Source: Candidatus Gemmiger excrementavium
GTDB lineage: Bacteria > Bacillota > Clostridia > Oscillospirales > Ruminococcaceae
Direction of reading: 5' to 3'
DNA: 37,616 nt
Assembly: GCA_019116485.1 (NCBI GenBank)
Contig: DXBO01000009.1
Location: 1 to 37,616, forward strand
Part shown: positions 8,002-15,409 of the stretch, piece by piece
Layout of the letters: each line of letters starts with the position of its first letter
Position numbering within the stretch: position 1 is the stretch's first letter
Notes under the pieces: model-generated
What the model was told of the DNA's origin: nothing
Databases searched by the model: none
The model's input: the letters and a program-made list of their open reading frames with translations, nothing else
Translations under genes and position numbers: made by a program

Positions 8002-9141
8002 ATGTTGTCCGGTCTGCAACGGCTGCGGGGGCGTCTGGGGGCCCGCCCCGCACTGGATGTGCCCTTTCTGGCCCTGCTGCTGATCCTGCTGTGCTACGGG
8101 CTGCTCATGCTGTTCTCGGCGGGGTATGCGGTGGCACTGTACCGCCGGGGGGATGCCTATACCTACATCCGCCCGCAGCTGCTTTTTGCGGCGCTGGGGG
8201 TGGTTGCCATGTATGGGGCCAGCCTGATCGATTACCACGTCTGGCACAAACTGGCCTGGCCCATGCTGGGCCTTTCCCTGGTGTTGCTCACCGTGGTACT
8301 TTTTATGCCGGAATATAACGGCTGCAAGCGGTGGATCGTATTACCGGGGTTGGGCACCCTGCAGCCCAGCGAGATCGCCAAATTCTCGGTGGTGCTGGTG
8401 TTTGCCCATATCATCTCGCTGAATCATGACCGCATGAAAACCTTTTCCACCGGCGTGCTGCCCTTTGGGGTGATCCTGGGCACCGTGGCGGTGCTTATGC
8501 TGCTGGAACCTCACCTGTCCGGTACGCTGCTGATCCTGTCCATCGGGGCGGTGCTTATGTTTGTGGGGGGCACCGGGCTCAAATGGTTTGGCATTGCAGG
8601 TGGTTTGGGGGTGGGGGCCATTGCGGCGGCGGTCATTGCCCTGCCCGAACTGGTGCCCTACGCTACCGACCGTCTGGTTTCCTGGCGGGACCCTTTCGCC
8701 GACCCGCTGGGGGAGGGGCACCAGACCATTCAGAGCCTGTACGCTATCGCTTCGGGAGGCATAGCCGGGCTGGGGTTGGGCAACAGCCGCCAGAAATACC
8801 TCTATGTGCCGGAACCCCAGAACGATTTCATCTTCTCCATCCTGTGTGAGGAACTGGGCTTCATCGGCGCGGCGCTGGTGGTGGTGCTGTTTTTGCTGTT
8901 GCTGTTGCGGGGCATTTCCATCGCCGTGCGCGCCCGGGATAAATTCGGTGCGCTGCTGGTGGTGGGATTCGTGGTGCAGGTGGTACTGCAGGCGGTCCTT
9001 AACATCGCCGTGGTCACCAACACCATCCCCAATACCGGCATCAGTCTGCCGTTTTTTTCCTCGGGCGGCACCAGTTTACTGATGCTGCTGGGGGAGATGG
9101 GCATTGTGCTGTCGGTTTCCCGCCAGACCGATCTGGTCTGA
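8002..9141 (+). CDS. ftsW: FtsW/SpoVE-family SEDS peptidoglycan polymerase
   Basis: SEDS proteins polymerise glycan strands from lipid II with a partner class B PBP, here probably for division or spore cortex. The 379-residue protein has about ten membrane helices and the family signatures GCKRWIVLPGLGTLQPSEIAK and, in the large extracytoplasmic loop, GNSRQKYLYVPEPQNDFIFS (with the catalytic Asp) then EELGF. It ends SSGGTSLLMLLGEMGIVLSV. The loop pattern with PExxxDFIFS fits FtsW/SpoVE better than RodA; a separate RodA-like gene lies at 24812. Its ATG is immediately after a T-run and the ribosome site GGGGGA is inside the preceding hairpin. FtsW and SpoVE cannot be separated confidently. Confidence 0.88.
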   Translation: MLSGLQRLRGRLGARPALDVPFLALLLILLCYGLLMLFSAGYAVALYRRGDAYTYIRPQLLFAALGVVAMYGASLIDYHVWHKLAWPMLGLSLVLLTVVLFMPEYNGCKRWIVLPGLGTLQPSEIAKFSVVLVFAHIISLNHDRMKTFSTGVLPFGVILGTVAVLMLLEPHLSGTLLILSIGAVLMFVGGTGLKWFGIAGGLGVGAIAAAVIALPELVPYATDRLVSWRDPFADPLGEGHQTIQSLYAIASGGIAGLGLGNSRQKYLYVPEPQNDFIFSILCEELGFIGAALVVVLFLLLLLRGISIAVRARDKFGALLVVGFVVQVVLQAVLNIAVVTNTIPNTGISLPFFSSGGTSLLMLLGEMGIVLSVSRQTDLV

Positions 9142-9171
9142 AGCGGTGCAAAAAGGGACAAAATTTCACAA

Positions 9172-9208
9172 GGCCGCGGTTGAAACCCGCGGCCATTTGC
9201 CGTATAAT
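9172..9208 (+). promoter_or_regulatory. Promoter with -35 in a hairpin loop
   Basis: TTGAAA (9180-9185), a 17-base spacer and TATAAT (9203-9208) form a strong promoter. The -35 lies in the loop of a perfect 8-bp GGCCGCGG/CCGCGGCC stem directly after ftsW; the 3' arm is part of the spacer. It starts the unknown membrane gene and the LCP gene. Confidence 0.78.
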
Positions 9209-9241
9209 AGCTCTGTATTTTGTGGAAAGCGGGGTGACGCG

Positions 9242-10555
9242 ATGCAGCCAAAACCAAACCGGAAACCGCCCTTTGCGCTGCGGGCCCTGGCGGCTTTCGG
9301 CGTTACCCTTTGTCTGTTGTTCCTGCTGCTGTTGGGGGCTTACGCGCTGCCCGGCGGCCCGGTACGGGCGCAGCTGGTGTCTTCTGCCGCCGCTGTGCAG
9401 GAGGAAGGGCTGTACCCCGCCTTTTTCGGGTGTAAGTTGTTCCAGATGGACAACTATACCGATACCCTGATGCTGTTCGAGGCCGCCACCGCCGACGAGA
9501 CAGACCCGCTGACGGCCATGATGACCAACACGGCCTACAGCGTGGACAATTTTGAGACCCTGGCCGACGATCTGCAGACCTACCTGGCGGCCCGGGAAAC
9601 CGGTGCCGATCCGGGGTTGGAGCCTTTCTCCTACGCACGGTACTGGCACGGGTATCTGATCTGGCTGCGGCCACTGCTTTGCCTTATGGACTACCCCGGT
9701 GTGCGGCTGGTGCAGTACGCTGTGCTGGCGGCGCTGTTTGCTGCCGTGCTGGTACTGCTGCGCCGCCGCTGCGGCCTGTGGGCCGCCGTGTGGTTTGCCG
9801 TCAGTCAGCTGCTGGTCACGGTGTTCTGGGCGCCCCACCAGGTCCAGTATTTTACCTGTTTTGCTGTGGCCTACGGCGGCTGTGCCTGGGTGTTGGCCCG
9901 GCCCCGCCGCAGCGACAGTTTCTGCCTGGCCCTTGTGGTGCTGGGCGTGGTGACCGCTTTCTGCGATCTGCTGGTCACACCGGTGCTGACTCTGGGGCTG
10001 CCGTTGACCTGCTGGCTGCTGGAACCCCAGCAACGCTTGCGGGCCGGGGGGCGCCAGTGTGCCCTGGTTCTGGGCGGCTGCTTGTGCTGGGGTACGGGGT
10101 ATGGCCTGTGTTGGGCTGCCAAGTGGGTGCTGGCCGCCCTGGTCACGGGCAACAACGTCATTGCCGACGCTTTGCATCAGATCGGCGTGCGCACGGCAGC
10201 CGATACCTGGCACGGTATGGAATTAACATGGAGTAATATATTCCAGTTTGTATATTCCACGCTGCAGAGCCGGGGGCTGTTCTGGCCGCTGGTGGCGGCG
10301 GCGCTGCTGGCAGTGGCGGCTTTCGCCCTCACGGTACGCAGCCGGGCTGCGCTGGTCCGGGCCGCGCCGCTGGCATTTGCGGCGGTGTTGCCGCTGGTGT
10401 GGTTCGCTGTGCTGCGCACCCACAGCATCCAGCACGGCTGGTTTACCTGGCGCGCCCTGGGGGTAACACTGTTTGCCGGGGCCGCTTTTCTCTACTACGC
10501 CTGCAGCCCGCGGGACGCGGTGCGGCGGCTGCATCAAAAAAAGGAACGTTTATGA
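9242..10555 (+). CDS. Unknown polytopic membrane protein
   Basis: I do not recognise this 437-residue protein. It has an N-terminal helix (about 11-32), an extracytoplasmic region of about 100 residues (about 33-145), then a series of hydrophobic helices to the end and a basic tail (RRLHQKKERL). The layout (first helix, large outside loop, many helices) is like GT-C fold glycosyltransferases, but no diagnostic catalytic motif is certain. The true start is ATG 9242 (GGGGTGA upstream and the -10 at 9203), not the track's 9104, which lies inside ftsW. It overlaps the LCP gene by ATGA, so a cell-envelope role is likely, for instance making or moving the polymer that the LCP enzyme attaches. Confidence 0.75.
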   Translation: MQPKPNRKPPFALRALAAFGVTLCLLFLLLLGAYALPGGPVRAQLVSSAAAVQEEGLYPAFFGCKLFQMDNYTDTLMLFEAATADETDPLTAMMTNTAYSVDNFETLADDLQTYLAARETGADPGLEPFSYARYWHGYLIWLRPLLCLMDYPGVRLVQYAVLAALFAAVLVLLRRRCGLWAAVWFAVSQLLVTVFWAPHQVQYFTCFAVAYGGCAWVLARPRRSDSFCLALVVLGVVTAFCDLLVTPVLTLGLPLTCWLLEPQQRLRAGGRQCALVLGGCLCWGTGYGLCWAAKWVLAALVTGNNVIADALHQIGVRTAADTWHGMELTWSNIFQFVYSTLQSRGLFWPLVAAALLAVAAFALTVRSRAALVRAAPLAFAAVLPLVWFAVLRTHSIQHGWFTWRALGVTLFAGAAFLYYACSPRDAVRRLHQKKERL

Positions 10556-12918
10556 ACACAACGGAAGAACAGAAAAAGAAAGGTATTTTTACTGTCCTGG
10601 GGGACCGGTTTGGCAAATTGCCCCGGTGGGGCAAGGTGCTTTCGGTACTGGGGGTGCTGGTGGTGGTTCTGGCGGTGGCGGGCTTTGCCTATGTCAACGG
10701 CAAACTGGACCTGCTGCGCTACAGCGACGGTACCATCGACGGCATAGGCACCATCGATGCCGATGAGGACCAGGACCTGGATGGCACCGGCCTGGTACAT
10801 AACAACGGCGAGATGGAAATGCCGGAAGGCAGCCCTTTCTCGGATGAGGACGTGCTGAACATCCTGCTCATCGGCACCGATGAGCGCACCGAGGCTGTCA
10901 ACGATGCCGACGCTTTCACCCACCTGAATCAGCTGGACGGTACCGAGGATACCACCGAATTCAGTGAGGACGCCCGTGCCGACACGTTGATCCTGGTGTC
11001 GCTGAATATCCGGGATCACACCATCCGGCTGGTCTCCATCGAGCGCGGCACCGGCGTGCCCATCCTGCTGGACGGCTACGAGGGTGAGTACGACTGGATC
11101 ACCCACACCTTCCGTTATGGCGGAGCCAAGCTGGCCATGGACACGGTGGAGGACTGTTTCAACGTGCAGGTGGACCACTACGTCCGGGTCAATTTCAACT
11201 CTTTTGTGCAGATCGTGGATGCTGTGGGCGGTGTGGATATCGAGATCACTGAGCTGGAGGCCAAGGCCCTGAACTGGGAGGTGCCCTCCAACTCCATGCT
11301 CATCGTCAACAAGGTGGAACCCGGCCTCAATCACTTTGACGGTTACACGGCGCTGCAGTACGCCCGTCTGCGCAAGATCGACAATGACTGGAAACGCATC
11401 GAGCGCCAGCGCACCGTCATCAAAGCGGTTCTGGACCAAGTCAAGAACGCCAGTGTGGTGGAACTGGACAACCTGCTCAACACGGTGCTGCCCCTGGTGC
11501 AGACCAACTTTACCAAATCTGAGATCACGGCTCTGCTGGTACAGCTGCCCGGGTTCCTGGGGGCGGAGGTGGAGCAGATGTCCATGCCGCTGCAGGGCAC
11601 CTACGGTGTGCGCACCGGCATGGATAACCGCCTGATGTACGACCCCGACTGGGCCGTGAACATCAAAGCGCTGCAGGATTTCCTGTATAACGGCAAAACC
11701 GCCGAGGAAGTCATTGCCGCCACGCCGGAAACCGCGGCAGCCGCCACGGCGGAGACCGCCGAACCGGCAGTGGATGCCTGGGACCGGGAGATCGACCCTA
11801 CAGATCAGTATTTCATGCAGAACCTCCACAGCGTGGACCTGGAATACCCCCTCAGCGTCAGCGACTTCGGCAGCAGCGACTACCAGTTGTTTATGGTGGG
11901 GCAGGGCGGCAGCCGGGATGCTGATGTGCAGCAGGCCATGGTGCAGTACCTGGCCGCCCAGGGGGTGCGTACGGTAGCGCTGCCCTGCGGGGCGGCGGCG
12001 GGCATCCTGCTGGATGATTACCTGCAGACCGGCCATACCGCCAGTCTGGAGCAGTATCTGGACACCCTGCCTGCCGACGGGCGGGCTGATCAGCGGGATG
12101 TGTGGCAAAGCCTCTATGCCGTCTACCCCGGCGCACTGCACGTGGTCGGTCTGGGGGCCGATGATACCCAGGCCGTGACGGCCCATGCCATGTCGGTATT
12201 GCTGCGCAGCTGTTATACTTATCCTGAAGAAGAAATCATTGCAGCGGTGGAGGGGATGAACTCCGGCAATGTGCGCAACGCGGTGTATTGGTTCCGTGCC
12301 GCCATGCAGCAGTATCCCCGCCAGATGCAGCGGTATCTGGGCGACGGCTACACCGTGGCGCTGCGGCTCTATCAGGGGCTGCAGGGCAGCGTGAACACCG
12401 GCGCGGGGGAGGACCTGGCCGCCTATGACCTGCGCCGCGCGGTGGAAGAAAACCCCGATACCCGTATGATCGTCTTTGCCGATACCGATGCTGTGCTGCG
12501 GACCGGCGATTCCCTGGCAGACGCTATGGAGCAGCTGCTGCGGGAGAACGCCGAACCGGCGCAGGAGACCGGGGAACCGCAGATGGCTGAATCGGCCGCC
12601 GCCGAGACGGAACGCCCGCTGGTCTGTTCCATTGCAGTAGCTTACGGCGAATGGGGCTACGACGGCACCTACACGCCGGAAGAAGGGGATACCCGCTGGA
12701 ACGCCGACACGATGGCAGCCCGGCTGGGTGAGTATGCCACCCCCGGCAAGGACCTGCTGCTGGCCCTGGACGGTGAGGACAGCCCGCTGACGGAAGGAAA
12801 AGCCCTGCTGCAGGGCAGCGACACCGCCCCCGCTGGAACGGTGCAGAAGCTGTTGGTGCTCAGCACCGACAACAAGGTCCAGCACTCCACGCCGGAGAGC
12901 GGCATGGAAGCCGAGTGA
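10552..12918 (+). CDS. LytR-CpsA-Psr protein with esterase-like C-terminal half
   Basis: LCP proteins transfer lipid-linked glycopolymers to peptidoglycan outside the membrane. The 788-residue protein has one membrane anchor (about 27-48) and an LCP domain (about 103-355) with ILLIGTDER, ARADTLILVS, SIERGTGVPI and ALQYARLRKIDNDWKRIERQ. The usual SIPRDT is SIERGT, so an active-site Asp is replaced by Gly. After an Ala/Thr-rich linker (about 385-408), residues 415-788 follow the layout of erythromycin-esterase-like proteins. YQLFMVGQGG aligns with the GE-x-H-G block, DDYLQTG with the YLxTGD block, and HVVGLGADD and MIVFADTDAV with later strands. The catalytic Glu and His residues are missing. 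Start ATG 10552 overlaps the upstream gene by 4 bases; the track start 10399 is inside it. Confidence 0.87.
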   Translation: MNTTEEQKKKGIFTVLGDRFGKLPRWGKVLSVLGVLVVVLAVAGFAYVNGKLDLLRYSDGTIDGIGTIDADEDQDLDGTGLVHNNGEMEMPEGSPFSDEDVLNILLIGTDERTEAVNDADAFTHLNQLDGTEDTTEFSEDARADTLILVSLNIRDHTIRLVSIERGTGVPILLDGYEGEYDWITHTFRYGGAKLAMDTVEDCFNVQVDHYVRVNFNSFVQIVDAVGGVDIEITELEAKALNWEVPSNSMLIVNKVEPGLNHFDGYTALQYARLRKIDNDWKRIERQRTVIKAVLDQVKNASVVELDNLLNTVLPLVQTNFTKSEITALLVQLPGFLGAEVEQMSMPLQGTYGVRTGMDNRLMYDPDWAVNIKALQDFLYNGKTAEEVIAATPETAAAATAETAEPAVDAWDREIDPTDQYFMQNLHSVDLEYPLSVSDFGSSDYQLFMVGQGGSRDADVQQAMVQYLAAQGVRTVALPCGAAAGILLDDYLQTGHTASLEQYLDTLPADGRADQRDVWQSLYAVYPGALHVVGLGADDTQAVTAHAMSVLLRSCYTYPEEEIIAAVEGMNSGNVRNAVYWFRAAMQQYPRQMQRYLGDGYTVALRLYQGLQGSVNTGAGEDLAAYDLRRAVEENPDTRMIVFADTDAVLRTGDSLADAMEQLLRENAEPAQETGEPQMAESAAAETERPLVCSIAVAYGEWGYDGTYTPEEGDTRWNADTMAARLGEYATPGKDLLLALDGEDSPLTEGKALLQGSDTAPAGTVQKLLVLSTDNKVQHSTPESGMEAE

Positions 12919-12928
12919 AACTTTTTTG

Positions 12929-12967
12929 CCCCGGGGCGTTGACAAACGCCCCGGGGTGTGGTATAAA
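12929..12967 (+). promoter_or_regulatory. T-box operon promoter with -35 in a hairpin loop
   Basis: A perfect 12-bp stem CCCCGGGGCGTT / AACGCCCCGGGG with loop GACA holds the consensus -35 TTGACA (12939-12944). After a 17-base spacer comes TATAAA (12962-12967). It lies 10 bases after the LCP stop codon. Confidence 0.8.
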
Positions 12968-12971
12968 AGCT

Positions 12972-13255
12972 GTAAACCAATGAAGCGAAGGTAAAACTGC
13001 AAGCGCAGCCACAGAGAGCCCCCGATGCTGGAAACGGGGCGCAGAGCGGTGCAGCACAATGGTTCGCTGAGGGCACGGGGAAAGGGCAAGGCCCAAGTAT
13101 CCGCTGACGGGCAGCTCCCGTTACAGGGCAGGGGAATGTTGGTTCCCTACAGAGTGGCCGCGCTGCAGAAATACAACGCGCGGCAAGCAAGGTGGCACCA
13201 CAGATCGAAGTATCTGCCCTTGCACAGAAGAGCATTCTGTGCAGGGGCAGTTTTT
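12972..13255 (+). promoter_or_regulatory. T-box riboswitch leader, probably tRNA-Trp
   Basis: Stem I is closed by AGCGAA (12984-12989) with TTCGCT (13063-13068). The AGAGAG motif (13013-13018) and a distal GATGCTGGAAAC loop on a CCCC/GGGG stem follow. The specifier loop is CACAATGG (13055-13062), which can be read as UGG (Trp) or AUG (Met). The antiterminator T-box AAGGTGGCACCACAG is at 13189-13203. Its bulge UGGC should pair with tRNA ending G73-CCA, which suits tRNA-Trp and not tRNA-Met. A 16-bp terminator CTGCCCTTGCACAGAA / TTCTGTGCAGGGGCAG plus TTTTT ends it at 13255. Uncharged tRNA would favour read-through into the trpX-like gene. Confidence 0.93.
13214..13255 (+). terminator. T-box regulated terminator
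   Basis: A 16-bp stem with one G-U pair, a GAGCA loop and a five-T tract. Its strong stem competes with the T-box antiterminator just upstream. Confidence 0.92.
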
Positions 13256-13286
13256 GTTACCCGCGCACACAAGGGGGAGGGCAACC

Positions 13287-13328
13287 ATGAAATACATCCT
13301 GCTGAAAGAGCGATGGCGGCGCTCATGA
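13287..13328 (+). CDS. Possible 13-residue leader peptide with one Trp codon
   Basis: ATG 13287 follows AGGGGGAGG and encodes MKYILLKERWRRS before TGA, between the T-box terminator and the trpX-like gene. The ribosome site is as good as that of the real genes. It has a single TGG codon near its end. It may be a translated leader that adds a second tryptophan check, or chance. Confidence 0.3.
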   Translation: MKYILLKERWRRS

Positions 13329-13382
13329 GATCGCAAGACCGGCCATGACTCACTATATCAGTACAAAAAGGAGCGTTTACCC

Positions 13383-14408
13383 ATGAAAAAGTTTGTTGCC
13401 ATTCTGTCCGCTGCCGCCATGCTGTCCACCCTTGCTGCCTGCGGCGCTACCGCTGATATCACCGGCACCTCCGCAGCCGCCTCTTCTGCTGCCACGGCAG
13501 AAGCCACCGGCGCCGGAAGCTACCGCATCGCCATCGTCCAGCAGCTGGACCATGCCAGCCTGGACGAGATTCGCACCGCCATTGAGGCGGAGTTGGACGC
13601 CAAGGCCGCCGAGAAAGGCATCACCATTGAGTACAAGGACTTCAACGGCCAGAACGACGCCACCACCCTGAACCAGATCGGTACGCAGATCATGGCGGAC
13701 GGCTACGATGCTGTGATTCCCATCGCCACCCTGGCGGCCCAGGTCATGACCACTGTCAGCGAGGACAGCAAGACCCCGGTGATCTACGCGGCCATCTCGG
13801 ACCCTGAGAGCGTGGGCCTGACCGGTATCGACTACGTTACCGGCACCTCCGACGCGCTGAACACCGCCTCCATCCTGGATATGATGCTGGCGGTGCAGCC
13901 GGATGTCAAGACGGTGGGGCTGCTCTACTCCAACTCGGAAGCCAACTCCACCACCCCCATCGCCGAAGCCAAGGAGTACCTGGAGTCCAAGGGCATCGCC
14001 TACCTTGAAAAGACCGGCAACACCAACGATGAGATCATGACCGCTGCCGCCAGCATGGTGGGCCAGGTGGACGCTGTCTTTACCCCCACCGACAACGTGG
14101 TCATGAACGCCGCTGCCGCTGTCTCTGAGACACTGACCGACGCCGGCATTCCCTTCTACACTGGGGCAGACAGCTTTGTGCAGGCCGGTGCGTTTACTAC
14201 CAATGGGGTGGATTATACCGAGCTGGGCACCTACACCGCCGACATGGCCCTGGAAGTGCTGGAGACCGGTGTGGTGCCGGAATACCATGTGATGGACGGC
14301 GGCATCATCACCGTCAACACCGAGACCGCCCAGGCCCTGGGGCTGGATGTGAGCACCCTGAAGGACCTGGCCGCCAAAGTGGTGGAGGTCACCACCGCCG
14401 CTGAATAA
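13383..14408 (+). CDS. trpX: TrpX-like ABC importer substrate-binding lipoprotein
   Basis: The protein belongs to the ABC_sub_bind family (PF04392), the TrpX group. The signal peptide ends in a lipobox LAAC with Cys20 as lipidation site, followed by a Ser/Ala/Thr-rich linker and the periplasmic-binding fold starting YRIAIVQQLDHASLDEIR. Conserved blocks are DGYDAVIPIATLAAQ, TPVIYAAISDPESVGL and VDAVFTPTDNVVMNA. The T-box leader in front predicts an amino acid substrate, most likely tryptophan, as proposed for streptococcal trpXYZ. The permease and ATPase genes follow. Start ATG 13383 has AAAAGGAG 11 bases upstream. Gene symbol is by similarity; substrate specificity is not proven by sequence. 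Confidence 0.85.
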   Translation: MKKFVAILSAAAMLSTLAACGATADITGTSAAASSAATAEATGAGSYRIAIVQQLDHASLDEIRTAIEAELDAKAAEKGITIEYKDFNGQNDATTLNQIGTQIMADGYDAVIPIATLAAQVMTTVSEDSKTPVIYAAISDPESVGLTGIDYVTGTSDALNTASILDMMLAVQPDVKTVGLLYSNSEANSTTPIAEAKEYLESKGIAYLEKTGNTNDEIMTAAASMVGQVDAVFTPTDNVVMNAAAAVSETLTDAGIPFYTGADSFVQAGAFTTNGVDYTELGTYTADMALEVLETGVVPEYHVMDGGIITVNTETAQALGLDVSTLKDLAAKVVEVTTAAE

Positions 14409-14426
14409 CTTACGCAGCTGCAAAGG

Positions 14427-14456
14427 GGAAAAGGGCCGCGGGTCCTTTTCTCTTTT
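14427..14456 (+). terminator. Attenuator hairpin between trpX-like and permease genes
   Basis: GAAAAGGGCC and GGTCCTTTTC pair around a GCG loop with one G-U pair, followed by TCTTTTG. The T-tract is broken, so it may be a partial terminator or an mRNA stabiliser that lets the binding lipoprotein be made in excess of the membrane components. Confidence 0.6.
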
Positions 14457-14491
14457 GTGTGCCCATTCCAACAAAAGGAGCGTTTTGTCCC

Positions 14492-15409
14492 ATGTTTACC
14501 GCTGCCACTGTGCTCAGCGCACTGGAACTTGGCTTTATCTACGCCCTGGTGGCTATGGCGCTGTTTCTGAGTTTCCGGGTACTCAATATCGCCGATATGA
14601 CAACCGACGGCGCCTTTACCCTGGGCTGTGCGGTGTCCGCCACCGCCGCCGTGGCGGGCCACCCTTTCCTGGGTCTGCCTTTGGCCATGCTGGCGGGGGC
14701 GGCTGCCGGGTTCATCACGGCCTTTTTGCAGACCCGGTTGGCGGTGCCTTCCATCCTGGCGGGCATCATCACCAACACCGGGCTGTACACCATCAACCTG
14801 GCGGTCATGGGCTTTTCCTCCAATGTGCCCATGCTCAAGACCGAAACGGTCTTTACTGCCGCCCAGGCCCTGCTGGGGGAGGGGGCGCCCTATAAACTCC
14901 TGGTAGCCGTGCTGGTCACGGTTGTGGTCTGCGTGCTGCTGATCCTGTTCCTGGGTACCCGGCTGGGTCTGTCCATCCGGGCCACCGGCAACAATCCAGA
15001 CATGGTGCGTGCTTCCTCCATCAATACCACTTTCACTATCACGGTGGGTCTGTGCATTGCCAACGCCATGACGGCGCTGTCCGGTGCGGTGCTGGCCCAG
15101 TACCAGAAATCCGCCGATATCAACCTGGGCACCGGCATGGTGGTCATCGGGCTGGCGTCGCTTATCATCGGCGAAACGCTGTTCGGCCGGGGCGGTTTGT
15201 GGACCAAGGCCGTGGCCGCCGTGGCGGGCAGTGTCATCTACCGTTTCATCATCGCCCTGGCATTGCGGGCCAACGTCCCCGCCGAAAGCCTTAAACTGAT
15301 CTCTGCCGTCATCGTGGCTTTGGCGATTGCGGCTCCTGCCCTGCGGGACCGGGCGGCTTTCCGCCGGCGCCGCGCCCATGCCGAGAAAGAAGGTGCCCGT
15401 CATGCTTGA
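14492..15409 (+). CDS. trpY: TrpY-like ABC importer permease
   Basis: A 305-residue permease of the branched-chain amino acid/ribose type (BPD_transp_2) with eight or more membrane helices. FRVLNIADMTTDGAFTLG near the N-terminus and GLRIRATGNN-like GLSIRATGNNPDMVRASSIN in the middle are typical of permeases paired with ABC_sub_bind lipoproteins. Start ATG 14492 is preferred over the track's 14459 because AAAGGAG sits 11 bases before it and the first helix follows at once. It overlaps the ATPase gene by 8 bases. It forms the membrane channel of the T-box controlled importer. Confidence 0.85.
   Translation: MFTAATVLSALELGFIYALVAMALFLSFRVLNIADMTTDGAFTLGCAVSATAAVAGHPFLGLPLAMLAGAAAGFITAFLQTRLAVPSILAGIITNTGLYTINLAVMGFSSNVPMLKTETVFTAAQALLGEGAPYKLLVAVLVTVVVCVLLILFLGTRLGLSIRATGNNPDMVRASSINTTFTITVGLCIANAMTALSGAVLAQYQKSADINLGTGMVVIGLASLIIGETLFGRGGLWTKAVAAVAGSVIYRFIIALALRANVPAESLKLISAVIVALAIAAPALRDRAAFRRRRAHAEKEGARHA

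Noticed and set aside
10534-13089. 851-residue minus-strand ORF across the LCP gene and T-box
   Set aside because: It runs opposite a clear LCP gene and through the T-box leader; no family features.
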